Assembly (NCBI GenBank): GCA_022605955.1
Contig: JAKCOZ010000005.1
Coordinates: 46,180,950-46,244,949, forward strand
Direction of reading: 5' to 3'
Length of the DNA stretch: 64,000 bases
DNA from: Rallus limicola
Taxonomy: Eukaryota > Chordata > Aves > Gruiformes > Rallidae
This document shows positions 27,621-41,070 of this stretch, in pieces (the stretch's first letter is position 1; each line of letters starts with the position of its first letter). A program made the position numbers and the translations under genes. The notes under the pieces were generated by a model. The model saw nothing but the letters and a program-made list of their open reading frames with translations, had not been told where the DNA came from and did not search any database.

Positions 27621-27702
27621 AAGGACTTTCCCTAGCATCCACACTGAGGACTTTTCTGAGCATCCCATCCCTACCAAGGACTTTTCCAAGCATCCCCACT
27701 GG
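27621..27702. repeat. Three-copy minisatellite, unit about 27-29 bases
   Basis: The words AGGACTTT and AGCATCC recur three times (27621-27646, 27647-27675, 27676-27702) with small length changes between units. Confidence 0.8.
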
Positions 27703-29027
27703 TGGGGAGGGGCTGAAGCAATTGGAGTCACCAGACAGCCTGTTCTGCCTGCTCTGCTCTTTGCGAGATCCAACAAACCCAGCAGCTGATAGCCCCTGTC
27801 AGCCTGCAGCAGGATGTGCTCCCCAGCTGCTGCAGTGACACTGGTGCTGCCTACAATGAGTAACACTAAGAGGAAACAAAAGTTCAAGCCAGCACAGCCC
27901 TCCCAGGGTTCAAACTCCTGCCACTTATTTCCATACAAGGGCTATTTAAATGCAAAGGCCGGTAACCATTTATTTGCCGATCACTCTGCAGTAAGATACA
28001 CAGTATGCAAAAGGAAAATGACCAGAGGGACCTCGCTTTGGTCTCCCACACTTGTCAAGTGGCATATCTGGATCCACAGCTCTTCACCTGGGAAGGACAC
28101 TCACACAGCCGCAGCTCCAACACAGACTGTACAAATAAGGAAATTCGGAATGAAAAATAAAAGTATCTGCCCTAACCTACAAGCTCTGGCACTCAGGAAG
28201 GTCCCATAGCACCTCACAAACACTGCACAGCACTTCTCTCTGCTTTGAACACTAGGCATCAAGAAACCTCCTGCGACTGAGAATTTCTTCTAACTCTTGA
28301 TGTCAGACAAACAATGCACACTCACTATTTTTGGTTATGACCTCGGATACTTCACAGCTTCAAAACGTATGCCTAATTCACACATATACAAGCAAGAAAA
28401 TTACTCACAGGCAATGAATAACAAGTGTTTGACATTTAAATGTGACTTATTTGTAAGAGTAGTTAACATTTATATTAATTAAGGCACACTCGGTGCAAGA
28501 TTGTTCTGTGCTAGTATATATGAAGATTGTTGTCTCCTGCCTCAGAAAAAAAAATTAAAATTATATGTAATTACCTGCCTTTACTTTCCACCTGGGTATC
28601 ATTAAAGACAGCAGAATGCTACTGAATTTTAATTCAATATTCTTGCTGAAAACCTCATGGAAAGATCAAGTTGTGGGTGTCAGTGTGCACTGGGCTCAGT
28701 GTGCAGAAGTAAAATATATCTACAAGTTCTTTAGTATCAGTGGATCAGCAGCTCTCTACCCCTTTGGGGGAAAAAAATAGAAATCTATCAACTACTTATA
28801 TTTTTGGGAATACTTGTACATTTAAGCCTAGATGTAACTGGATCACTCAGGTATCTGGAGTGATCCTTTGACCTACTCGGAGCAGACAGAGTGGTAATAA
28901 AGGCTAGGACACAAATGGCACACCTCAACCTGGGGTCTATACTCAGGAAAGCAAATGAAAAGAACCAATATCACTCCACCAGGCAAGAACATTTTCTGGT
29001 TATCTATTTTCTATTGCAAGGAGATGC

Positions 29028-29290
29028 ATGTAATCAGGTTGAGAGGAAACGGCTTCAAGTTGTGCCAGGGGATATTGGAAAAAAATTTCTTCATCAAAAG
29101 GGTCATCAAGCACTGGAACAGGCTGTCCAGGGAAGCAGCTGAGTCTCCATCCCTGGAGGTATTTGTAAGATGCATAGATGCGGTGCTTAGAGATGTGGCT
29201 TAGAGGTGGACTTGGCTGTGCCAGGTTAATGGTTAGACTTGATCATCTTAAAGGTCTTTTCTGACCTAAACAATTCTATGATTCTGTGAC
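29028..29290 (+). mobile_element. CR1 LINE 3' fragment
   Basis: It shows GGAAACGGCTTCAAGTTGTG, AAGCACTGGAACAGGCTGTC, GTTAGACTTGATCATCTTAA and the tail CAATTCTATGATTCTGTGA, matching a CR1 subfamily whose last lines read CTTGATGATCTTAAAGGTCT. The 5' end is truncated. Confidence 0.92.
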
Positions 29291-30300
29291 AGTTCACCAA
29301 CATTACTTTTAATGTAATGTATCTGTGAGATTATTACTGGAGCAAGCCCTCCAAAGAAGATGGGGTCAAGGCCCTCAGAGAGCAAGCAATGCCTCGAGTT
29401 ATTCTTCAGAAAGGCAACCGCACTTCTCCATCACCCAAGCCATCATCCCTTCCAGAAACATAAACTTTCCTAAAACAAAGAGCTTCTCCCAGCACAAATA
29501 AGTAAATAACCATGAGTCTGCAACCACCCCAGCTTTTAATTAAATGGCAACTGAATAAACAGCTCGGAAGCTGCCGCGCCAGGATGGCCACAACCCTGCT
29601 CCCGCCGTTGCCCTTTTGGCTTTGCGCTCCCGGGGTCAGATTCTCAGCATACCCTTCCCTGCAGCCCAGCCTTGTCTTTGAAGTGGCACAACTCTAGTTT
29701 TGTTGGGGTTTTAAGGTTTGTTTTAGTGTAAGGACAAGCAGCACGCCTGCCACACACCAGGCTGCTGGTGGGGATCTCCTCACCCTCCCTGGGACCACAG
29801 CGGTGTTTGGCAGAAACAGTTTCCAGGGCCTCAAAAAAAAAAGGCAGAAAGCATCAAAAAGATGTTACATTAATCTCAAGAATTGCTTCCTACTGTCACT
29901 CATCACCTTCCAGGCAAGACCGTATATTTATAAGGTCTATAAAAGGATCTGTGGCCAGGTAGCATGCATTCATCACACGTACAAGTCCATCAGCAACAAA
30001 TCTGCACACCACCCCCCTCCCCAACTCTGTCGTGACCAAACACAGCTCTTGCCTCAAGGAAAGAAAAACCCATATAAAAAAAACATGACACCTTTGTAGC
30101 TTTATCTTTTAATGCAACACAGTATGTGCTGTTCTTTGTTTTATATTAACAGCTCAAGTTAGCAAGGCTTTCCACCCTGGACTGCATTATCAGATCTCCC
30201 TCACTCCGGTATTTTGGGGAGAAAAAAAAAAGAAAAAGTCCTATTGAAATGCAAGCACTTTAGAGTGAATTTGCACTGTTCCTAGGAGAGCAGGGACAGC

Positions 30301-30325
30301 TTTTTTTTTAAAAAAAAAAAAAAAA
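30301..30325. repeat. T9-A16 run
   Basis: Nine T are followed directly by 16 A, a perfect self-complementary core that can form a hairpin. It is likely to be length-variable and error-prone in sequencing. Confidence 0.9.
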
Positions 30326-31863
30326 CACAAAACCTAGAACTTTTAGATACCAGGCATCATTTTCACTTCTTTATTAAGCCAAGGATCTGCTAAAGTGCAG
30401 ATTTCCCCCCTGTGCCAATAACACCTGGCAGTACATAAGAAACTAACCATTTTTACTGTAATGACATTCCCACTGAAATACACCCAGGCGTTTGACTACA
30501 TTTCCAGAGAGGTGGAATATTATTCAGTGAGGGAACACAGATCTGCTGGGAGGTGAGAAGGGGTAGAGGCAAAATTGCTGGCAATTAGTATTTCCTTGAC
30601 ATAACTATAATTTGTGAATTTGCAAAAATGCTCCTCTAAAATGGTGGTTAATTTGATCCAAGATTAATTCAGATGCATCCACTGCATTCCCGCTCCCACA
30701 AACAGGGACCAGCACACCCACAGGAGTCGAGCCCAAAAGAAAAAAAGAGGCCAGACCCCCCTGCCCCTGCATCCATCCCAGCGGTGGGAAACCCCTTCCC
30801 ACACCTCCGGGGAAACTGTGGGCTCCCCACCATCTGATCCAGGGCTGATGCACTCAAAGAAGGAACAAGGGAGGAGACTCCAAGTGAACAATGCTCTTCA
30901 AAGAGAGAAAAAAATGTTTTCCCAGGGTTTAAAGTTACCATCTGAACTTTAGTAGAAAAGTGATAGCAGGGCTGTAGCCAGAGGTACCAGATAGCATTAC
31001 CTGGGCCCCCGCCATGCAGGAATTTCAACTGCGGCCCCATCACAGGTAATCCACCTTCTCAAAATATACTGCTGACCTAAATGCCCAGGTGCCCCACCTC
31101 ATAGGTGGTCTGCTTCTTCACAAGAATGCAGCTGGGCTTTCTTTGCTTTCATATCTGCCCCGCTTGAGAGGCTTTGGGAGGGTCCCATCGCACGTGGGCT
31201 TGGGGGGGTGGGTCAGGTGAAGCTCTCAGAAGAGCGGAAGAAATTTCTTTGACAACATAAACAGTGACCGCTTCCTAACAGCTTAGGCACAGGACACCAC
31301 TTCTCATGCAGATGTATTTACACTTAAATAATACATCTCTATGACCAAAGGCAAGGAGCAATCAAAAGCTGACATTTTGGCTGTGCGCCACAAAAGTAAA
31401 CCTCTCTCTAAAGTGGAATGCCAAAGGGAGGAAACAGAGATGCGCTTTGATTTATAGGTTACTTTAAAATTAGCAGAGGGGGAGTTTTCCCGGTAGCCCT
31501 TGAGAAGGTCTCTGTTTATTTGAGGAGCCCACAGGAGCACAGCCTCCGCACTGCCTCCTGCTCAGCCCCGTAACCTAGGTAGAGCCCGATCCACTCGATC
31601 ACTATTTATTTACATTTAAATACAAAGGAAGGCTATCCAAACAGAACATGAGAGAGGTCAGCAGCTGATAACTTAAAGTGCTCTACTGCAGAAATCTATT
31701 TAGACAAGATGAGTGTATCGGTACAACTCATATAATCAAGCTCCAGTAGCACCCCTCACACCAAATTTGCATTTAGGGGGTAACACCCTCTCCCTTGTGA
31801 AATCCCAACAGGTGCATGACTTCTGCAGTGCATCTCCAAGGCCATTGCATTTGGGCTGCAGGA

Positions 31864-31877
31864 TGTGTGTGTGTGTG
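31864..31877. repeat. (TG)7 microsatellite
   Basis: Seven uninterrupted TG units. Confidence 0.9.
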
Positions 31878-34800
31878 CTGGTGCTCAGCACTAGCTGAAC
31901 CACCGTTGGGCTGCAATCGGGTCTCCATTGTGTCCTCCTAACTGCCCAAGCTTCTGGAGCCCCAGTCACCCACCCTCACAGTGCTGTCAATACTGGTGGC
32001 ACCAGCAGGCGTCACAGAGCTCAAGTAATTTTTTGCTACAGGAGCGGGCTCAACTGTTTTAAACAAATCCCAGTTTACCTATTTTGATTGTTCTCTGTAT
32101 ACCTGCCCTGCCTTCCTGTACATAAATTATTCTACACTTCCTTCCTGAAAGAGCTATTATTTAACAGCATAGCCGGCATTAACTATTGTATCACATTCCT
32201 CCAGGGCTCCATTAGAGCAACGATCGAGTGCAACACAAAAACACATGCGCAAACACTCGCTGAACGAAAGCTCTGCCACGCAGCCCTTTAGAACGGAAGA
32301 AGCAATATAAATAGAAGAGATCATCAGCCTAGACCAGGATACAGTGCAGAGTGTGGACACAGTACTTCACCCAATTTATAAAATTAAAATACACGGGCTG
32401 TAATCATAGTTCTGCTTGCTCTGGACGTGTCTAACCCTGAATGGTCAAAGACAGATATTGCTGGGATTCCCTCAGGGATACTGAGGGGTCAGCCTGAGCT
32501 TGCTTTTGATCCTCTCTTGATATCTGTCGTTATTTAATCTTAATTCAGATTATATGAAGCAGCCTTCTCACCTAAACCAAAGCAGTAACACTGGATTTGG
32601 GCTTGAAAACTGTCCTCCCCAGTATTTCAAGGTAGAGGTATCTCTTCATCTATGGGCATATTGACATAGCTGATGTTGCACAAACTCTTGCTGATATTGC
32701 ACAAAGAAAATCAACTAAAAGAAAAATCCCACACCCTGGCTGCTCTTAAGTAATACACTAGCTTCATAACACGTTTTAAACACTTGTTTAATTTTACAGA
32801 CATCCTTTTTTTAGATTCTGATGTCATTTCAGCCTCTGTCCCCAAAGCAGTTTTCATGGATGATTCCTCTACCCTAAATTACTCGGAGTTCCAATACCCA
32901 CACAAAACCACTGGTCTCTAATTAGGTATTCAACTGAATTAATATTATAATGAGCCGCAGAAAGCTGCCTATAGGCATGGATTTATTTAACTAAGGCCAC
33001 ACTGTCTGGAGATTAGTGTCTAAAGTATTCCCCCATCCCATGGTGTGCCCCAGGAGCCCCATCGCCACAGGCAGCAGAGGATGGCAATGCTGCCAGCTCA
33101 GAGAAAGGAGATGCCGGCAGGCATGCTGTCCATACAACCTCCTCTGGGGACACGTATGCTCTCTCTCACAAGGCAAATGCAAGTTATCTCCAGTACTTAT
33201 TGCTTGTGCTGTCCATACAGCCAAGGAAGTGGGTCAGAAGAAGTCACACCACTACCTTTCAAGACCACAAAGCAAGCAGGCGGCTTTAGGCACAATCCTG
33301 CTCTAATCAGCTGCAGCAGAAGAGTATGGCATAGAAGGTGTCTACTGCAGCAGGAACATTGCTCTGGAGCAAAGGGTTCTTCAGTCGCTTCAGGTACAAG
33401 CGGAAAACAAAACCACCCTTTTGTGCAAAGCCAAAATTTGCATCGGTCCAGGAAACCTTCACACATACCACCCACCCCAGACAAGCAGCGGAGGTGTGGG
33501 CTGAGCAACTTCTCTCCCGCTTCACTTCCTCCAAGCACCTGCAGATACAAGTTTAATCCTACCCTGAGGAAAGGTGATGCATGAAACACAAGGTTGGTGG
33601 AATAACATTCATTTTACACCTGCAGAAAAGATGGCCAATCACCCTGGACATGCCACCTGGCACCAGACATGCAGATTGTTTGCTGTTCCCAGATTTTGAT
33701 TTCACAAAAGTCAGGCCCAGTCTGAGATTCACTCAAAGCAACACAAATTCCTCTTCAGAGTCACACCTTTTTAGCTAGAGGACTATAGTTGATGCAGAAC
33801 TTCCTTGAACAGAAAGGGAAGCCAGTGGCTCCTCTCCAAAACTCTGGAGGCGAAAGGCAGATAACAGAGCTGACGGCGTCTGGGAAAGGGAAAACACCAT
33901 GAAGCTGCAGGGAAGTTAATATACAGTAGCCCAGTAAGGTCCTCTCCTGGAGACTGGCCCTGACCTGGGACCTACACAGTTCTCACCTATAGTTTGGCCT
34001 TGGCTCACCCCTCAATTCTGAATGGACCAGAGAGTTTAACACTTCTGAACTGCCTCTTAAACTGGATAATTTAACATCACAAGGACAAGGATTTGGTTTC
34101 TCCCAGGAAATTTCTGTGGCCTGCCACCTCCCAGGGGGTAAATATCCCAGTGATACTTCTTCCCTTAGAGCAAACAAAGATTCTTACCTGTCTTCACCCC
34201 CAAATACAGAGCCAGGTGTTCCAAAAATACAAGTCAAAAGCGTTACAAAGGGCTAAGAGAAAAGTAGAGAAGCAGGAATCCCAAATGGGTTTTGCCTGGA
34301 GGCAAGGGGCAAAGGCAGTGAGATGCAGTAACCTTAACAACAACATTTTACAAGATTAAGAAAAAAAAATAGGTCACCCTGTCACTACAGAGATTGGGTG
34401 GGATTAGTTTAATACCATTTTGCCCAACTAAAGGTCAAAAAGAGCTCCTCTGATTGACAGAGTTTAGAGGGTATGGCTATCAGCAAGCTGGTTTCTTAAG
34501 TCATATTTGTGTAGTTGTCTAGGTGGGTCTGAAGACAAGGCAGATGACACCCAAGAGAGTCCAGGATAAGGATGTTTGCAGTGACTCTCAGAGGCAGATT
34601 TCCAAACCATGGATTTAAAACTTTGGGTTGCACGGGCTTGTCTGTATTTGCAGCATGAATCTGCCAAACATTTCAATGCACATATTTGTAACACAGACCA
34701 AGATCTGCGTATGATCCAGTTGGAGGCTCCCACATTATGTTTAAAAGGATGGCACCAAGCAGCAGGTCTCTGCAGCATGCTGTGAAGCCGAAGCTCCTCA

Positions 34801-35579
34801 AGGAGAAATCTTTGGAGGAAATCCAGTAACAGAGCATACCACAGCATCATAGCTGCTGTGCTGTCTTAACCCTTGGCCTATGGTGGTGCATCTTTGCTTG
34901 CAACTTCCAATGTTTTCCACCACCATTCATGCAGACATATTAGTAGGATTTAGTCACAGCCTAAAACATCCAGTATGGATAAATCACCATGGGCCAAACC
35001 CATCTAAACCTTTATATCCTGGGCTGCGGGAAAGGGAACTCTGTCCAAAGGAAGATGAGAAGAGCTCAGAATAGCTCCAGAGCACCCAGGAACAACCTCA
35101 GATGGAAAAACAGAAATATGGAAGAGTGTATTTCACTTTTAAATACTCCACTTGGCAAGTTGTTTCAGGCAGTAGGCCTTGACCTTATTTTTGTCAGGAA
35201 AGACCTGTCCCTTCCCATTGCAAATACTCTTCTGATCAGCCATCACAGAAGTTAAGCTGAGTTTGTAGACAATAACTGTACGCAGAAGGCATTCACTGCA
35301 CTGCCTGGCACCCTGTCCCAGGACCCCCACTAGCAGAGGCTGATCAGAATCTGCCCTAGACCCAGGTCTTCCAGAAACTCCGAATTGTATCATCTGCAGT
35401 TGCACCAGCTCACTCAGACTGGCCAGGTGCTCACTGTGCATCACGATCCCTGGCTTTGATGCCCGGAATCTCATCTAACACTTAATAGTTGTGACCTGGT
35501 ACACTCGCACCATCTTAGGTCTCGCTCAAGAGCGCAGGCTTTAAAGGTCATCTGCCTCCTCCAATCACTGCCAGGTTTA

Positions 35580-35800
35580 TTGCAGCGGTCATGCCTGTGC
35601 CGGCAGGTCCCGCTCCCACCGCCTGGCCACCGCCAGCAGAAATCCAATTACGGGCACAATGGTCCCGGCGCACCCAGGCTCCCGGGCCCCTCCGCGCTCC
35701 CGCCCCTGCGCCCCCTCCACAATGGCTGCCTTTGTGTCGGCCTCGCTATTGTTTGGGATTCTCTCGCATCCCTGGACATGGGATAAAGCGCTGTGTTTGG
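35580..35800. promoter_or_regulatory. Intronic CpG-rich islet with SOX-like motifs
   Basis: A short GC- and CpG-rich block sits in otherwise ordinary intron. It contains ACAATGG at 35656-35662 and 35719-35725 and ATTGTTT (reverse AAACAAT) at 35748-35754, all SOX-type cores, plus a CAATTA word. No open frame here looks like protein. It could be an enhancer or an orphan CpG island; the function is inferred only. Confidence 0.3.
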
Positions 35801-35882
35801 AGAGATGTTTATGAATGAGGTCTCAGAGCACAAGGGCGCAGCAACACAGGGCTTGACCGTGGACAAAAAAGGGTCACGGTTT

Positions 35883-35910
35883 CTAAAAAGCCACGTCTAA
35901 AAAGCCACGT
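35883..35910. repeat. Perfect 14-base tandem duplication
   Basis: CTAAAAAGCCACGT occurs twice, head to tail, with no mismatch. It lies about 80 bases beyond the CpG-rich islet. Confidence 0.95.
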
Positions 35911-38351
35911 CGAAATGAAATCATTAAAGAGGTACTAAGCGCCAGCCAGGAACAAAGCACCAGCCAGGCAAATGGAAAGTAAGAGGCAAAATCCCAGTCC
36001 TTCTAAAGCCAAGGGAAGTTTTGCCACAGACCTCAGTGCCATCAGGGTGTTTTCCAAAATATCTGTAAGTAAAATACCTAGCAGATCCCACTGCTTTAAG
36101 CCACTGTTTTGAAAAGATGTTAAACCATGCTGATTTCCAAAGGGGGGGGAAGAAGTTGGTTTAGTTTCATGAGAATGCTTTCTGGTTAAAAATGTGGCAG
36201 ATAAAAGCAGTAAAGTGTAGAATCTGCACCAAAGAAACTAGGTGAAAAATACCAGCTATCAAAAATCATTCTCCTAGTGTCAAAGAAAATACTCTATCCT
36301 GATCTTCATCTGGTGTAATGAACAGGCAACACTAAATTCATCAAGAGGAAAGAACTACACGTCCTCTAAAAGCTGTAGGAGTCAGGAGGATCTTCCCTGC
36401 TAACTTCCTGTAAGACCAGATCAGTTCTGTAGTGACAAACTTTGAGAGAGCTTAGGCAGCTGGCAAAGCTAAGCTCAACTTCCACACCTTCAGCACAGCT
36501 GTACTACAAGTCTTGCTAACAGCTAAAAATCAGCTTCCTTCACACAACTGGGCCTGCCAGGGACAAAGCCACCCACTAACCCCATCCTCCACATTGGAAA
36601 GCGCCTCTCTCTGTGAGGCTCTGCTGAGCAGAAGATGGTAATATTGTGAACCCTTTCTAGACTTTACAGAGTAGAGGCAGACATATAATTGCATTCAATG
36701 AAACATCATATGGTAATAAGCAGCAATGGAATAGCCAAGTATAAATCTCCCATTCACCAGGGTGTCACATGTATAAATCTATTTACTAAGGATTACTCTG
36801 TAGCTCCTACCATAATAAATCATCAGGAAAATGCCTTGTGCACTGCTAGCAGAGCAAGGATTCAGCAAAGCAGGCAGGCTATTCTTCATAAGAAAGAACT
36901 GATAACTAACCAACCTCAGAGTTTGTTACAAATATGATATTAATTGCACACTGCTTATTTCCTATGCTTGCTTGGGCACTTGTGAGGCTGAAGTTGATTT
37001 TTATTTCGTTTTTTTAAACTAAGACTTTCCTCTTTCCAATGAGAGCATTGATAGACATAGACTGCAGTACTGTGCCAAAGTCCAGGGTCCAAAGACCATT
37101 CACTGAAGGAACTACAAAAGCTCTTTTGACTTCAAAAAACTTTGGATCAGGTCTCAATTCATAATCACCATTTACAAAAGAATGGTATTCTGGCCTAGTT
37201 TCTGCTCAGTGTATATGTTTTATGTAGGCTAATCCCAGATAAGTAACTGTTTTCTTGCATTATCTAGATCTTTCACTACACATTATGGGTTGCATTAGAA
37301 AGATTAAGCACTGCGCCATCAACTAAGAGCCTCTCTCTAGGTTGCTCCAGCTCACAGCTCTCCAAGGATGCCACGTCACATACTGAAATAATCCATGTAT
37401 CTGCATGACTTGCCAAAATCTCTTGCTAATCACCTGAAGTTTGTTATTTGTAGCCATGAGCAAACAGCATTTCAGAAAAAGTTCTGTTCTGTGCTGAAGA
37501 GCTAAGGCTAGGTTGTATTCCAGAAGTAGCCAGATAAGGGAAAAGGTCACATGCCAATATGGCATTTAATATACCAGAATTAGACTAAAATCATGGGCCA
37601 ATCATATGGAACTCCTACTGCTTTAATGCCATTTAATTCAGTGAGACACAGATCTGAAGTGCATCAAGACACTGAACACAATTTCACTGCCAGAACACAC
37701 TGTGTAGTACAGCTGCAATACCTCTGGGTCTGTGGATATCATTGTAAAAGGGATACTGATGTCCCATAGATTGTCTTCCCAAAATCATTCGGTTGATGTG
37801 CACCACGACACACTTCATATCTTTCTTTCCTTGTGCTAATGACCCCAGCTGCCATTCATATGCTTATCATCAATTTGCTAGAAATTAAACAACCCTCTTC
37901 ATGTTCACATGGTTGTAACCTGCACAGCAGAATTCTGCAGGCCAAATCCACCCTTGGTGTAACTCAGCTAACTGGATACAAAACATCTTAAAGAATTACC
38001 TCCTTAAGTGTGGTAACATCTCAAAGTCTGAGATGAGTCTGATGGGCATGTGGAAAGACAGTGAGTAAACAAAACAGCTGTCTCTGAAAAAAAAGAAAAT
38101 CCATACCTTTTTTCAAGTGGCAACTAGCTTATTATTGCAGTTTCTATCGTGCCAGCAAAATAATAAACAACCACATGTAAATCTTCTTAGGAAACTCCCC
38201 AAGTCTTTTCTAATAAAACTACTGTAGAAAATACAGATAGGCTCTTTTGTTTCAAATCTTCCCCACCAAACTTCCACTACAGTCACCATCCCACTCAAAT
38301 TGAGGCTTGAAAAACAGCTTCAGGACCCCCTTAGTCTCCTGGTATGATCAG

Positions 38352-39012
38352 CTTGGGTCAAGAGGGAGTATTTGTGTATGAAAAACTGGACACGAGCCAG
38401 CAGCATGCACCAACAGCCCAGAAAGTCAGTGTTATCCTGGGCTGCATCAAAAGAAGCAGAGCCAGCAGGTCAAGGGAAAGGATTCTCCCCATCTATTCAG
38501 CTCTCATGAAGCCCCCATCTGCAATATTACATCCAGCTCTGGGGTCCCCAGTACAAGGTAGACTTGTTGGGCCACAAAAATGCTCAGAGGGCTGGAGCAC
38601 CTGTCTGGTGAAGACAGGTATTGAGAATTGGGCTTGTACAGCCTGGAGAGAAGGTTCCAGGGAGACCTTATTGCAGCCTTTCAATATTTAAAGTGGGTTT
38701 AGAAGAAAGATGGGGGCAGACTTGAGTAGGGTCTGCTGTAACAGGAGAAGGGGCAATGGTTTAAAACTAAAAGAGAATAGATTTAGACTAGATACAAGGA
38801 GATTTTTTTACATGAGAGTGGTGGTGCACTGGCACAGTTTGCCCAGAGAGATGGTAAATGCCCCAATCCTGGAAACATTCAAGGTCAGGTTGGATAGGGT
38901 TTTGAGCAACCTGATCTAGTTGTCCCTGCTCAACCCTGTCCAAGGAGGGTTGGACTAGATTACTAACTTTAAAGACCCCTTCCAACCCAAACTCTTCTTT
39001 GATTCTACGATC
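38352..39012 (+). mobile_element. CR1 LINE 3' fragment
   Basis: The order of blocks is the same as in the copy near 22.2-22.9 kb: CCTGGGCTGCATCAAAAGAA, CTCTGGGGTCCCCAGTACAA, GCTCAGAGGGCTGGAGCACC, GGGTTGGACTAGATTACTAA and the tail TTTGATTCTACGA. Internal deletions are present relative to that copy, and the ORF is broken. Confidence 0.92.
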
Positions 39013-40997
39013 TGAGACCACAAATGCTGCTCAATCTAACAAAGAATTCTGCTGCCAGCAGATGTGTGGCCCTATCACGAAGATCACCACCCCCACATCT
39101 AGAACTTTACAGACTCTTTGTTGGGATCCTCACTGGTCTCCAGTCCATGAAAACACACTGAGATCTGGAAGCAGCTTTTCAGGTTAGGAATGTGAAATCA
39201 GTATGTGAAATGTCTGTTTGTATATGCTTATCCTACCACTAAAGAAGGACTGTGGAACTGTCTTTCTGGCAGTTGTCACTAAACACTGAATTCACACACA
39301 AAATATTTATAAAATTTATCTACAACCCACAGGATGCTCACGTTGCAGAACATCCCACTACATAAATCTGTACAGATAATGAAGACATTCTGGGATGAAC
39401 ATCTGAAAAAGCTGCTAGAGGGGAAAAAAAATTAATCTCTGTGTGCCCATCGAATTGCCTGATCCCACCTACTTTGCAAGGCGTTTTTCCACAGGCATCA
39501 CTCTCACTGCCCTTTGACACAGGCAATTATCTGCTCCCAATCCCGGCTGACCTCACATTCCTTACCCACCTGCAACTCCCATGTAAAGATAACAGGAGTT
39601 TCATTCACATTAGCTTAGCCCCTTTGTTCTGGGCAAGGAAACGATATTCATAATGCCCAAACTGATTTCATTCCAGTAGAGGATTAGCTTCAATCTCTGT
39701 TGCTGTAGAATGAAAAGGCAAGGAAGAAATTACAATACTTCTCACTTTATAAAGGATATCCAGAGGTTTGCAAAAAACAACCCTTTTGCTGGATTGAATC
39801 TGCAGTAAACTTCTGAGCATGCCTCAGACTCAGAAAAGCTACCAAGTCCTGTGGATAAGATCCAGGACTGAGGGTCCAAAGATGAAAGCTCTGTTGCCCG
39901 TTCTTTGCATACTTAGGCTAGTCAACATCCAAACCATAAAAAAGGGTAGTAATGCTGCTTCTCAGTCTTATAAATATGCTATGAGGCCAAACTCATTAGC
40001 GTTTACAAAGCACTCTTAAGACTCCTTGTCTGGAAGGAGTTATACAACCATAAAGTATTATTCATGCTGTTCTAAGGCAGAAAAGTATGTATTACTGCAA
40101 ATCCAGCAGTAGCTTTTCATGCACCATTAAGGTTTACTACACTGTCTTAATCTAATCATAAGCACTTCAGAACCCAGATCTGTCATTTGAAACATACAGA
40201 TCAGACCATCATTGATTAACCAACTGGGTCAATGGTATACAGCACAAGGACACACATGGACTTTTTTTTCCCCCTCATTATCCCATATATCTACAATTGA
40301 ACTATTTGTATTGTCAAAACTCAATCATTATTGTTTTTTCTGACACCTTGCATTGTGTCTACTCAATATTTCAACAGGTTCAAAAGGCAGGTACAAAATC
40401 TGTTCGCACTTTTTAAAAAAACTTCAAGTCTGTACCTCCTCCAGCATTTATTGAGGAAACCGGTCCCTTCAGGCAACTTTTTCTGCCCATTATTATTCTG
40501 GTATCTCCTTTGCTTGCAATTCTGAAAACGTATTCATAGCTAGTGGTAGACTTGCTTTTCACTTGCTGATCAAAATACAATCTTTATAGCTTCAGGCACC
40601 ATCATCAACGCTGTGCTGGAGGGAGTTCAATCCAGTTGAAATTGGCTGTTAAAAATAACAGCTAGCTCCCAAACCACATCTTTGGACTCATTCACTCTAC
40701 AGCCTCCTTTGGGCTGCTGCCACACCCCTTTACAGTGGTCTCCAACTCCATCCTGAGCTAGGCAGACAACTCCCACCACTCATCCCTGAGGACATCTCCC
40801 AACACCAGGAAGACACATCCCAGCACAAGGGCTGCTCAAGATCTAGACAGAAGTTCTCCCCTCTGCTGCCCTCTTACTCTTTATCTTCCTGCAGCAGGGT
40901 CCAGAAGGTCGGCACCTCCACAGGCACCTCCATGCACTCCAAGCTGCCCTGCCCTTCCCTCCAGCTCTACAGATGTTCTTTTCAACAGAACAACCCT

Positions 40998-41056
40998 CAT
41001 AGACTCACAGAATGGTTTGGGTTGGAAGAGACCTTCAAAATCATCTAGTTCCACCC
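40998..41056 (-). mobile_element. CR1 LINE 3' tip, inverted
   Basis: Only about 60 bases of the extreme 3' end are present, in reverse: ACAGAATGGTTTGGGTTGGA, then a worn AGACCTTCAAAATCATCTAG. It is the only CR1 in the window that lies in the same direction as CCDC85C. A CA repeat follows directly at 41057-41070. Confidence 0.88.
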
Positions 41057-41070
41057 CACACACACACACA
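41057..41070. repeat. (CA)7 microsatellite next to a CR1 tip
   Basis: Seven CA units abut the truncated end of the inverted CR1 fragment at 40998-41056. Confidence 0.9.

Larger units (their letters stand above)
12405..28990. other. Intron stretch, few features
   Basis: Besides the CR1 copies, AC repeat and minisatellite listed separately, it holds AT-rich blocks with many homeodomain-like ATTA words at about 13.83-14.08 and 19.72-20.08 kb. A G9 run is at 17820-17828. A minus-strand open frame of 215 codons at 16955-17602 has no recognisable domain. Confidence 0.6.
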
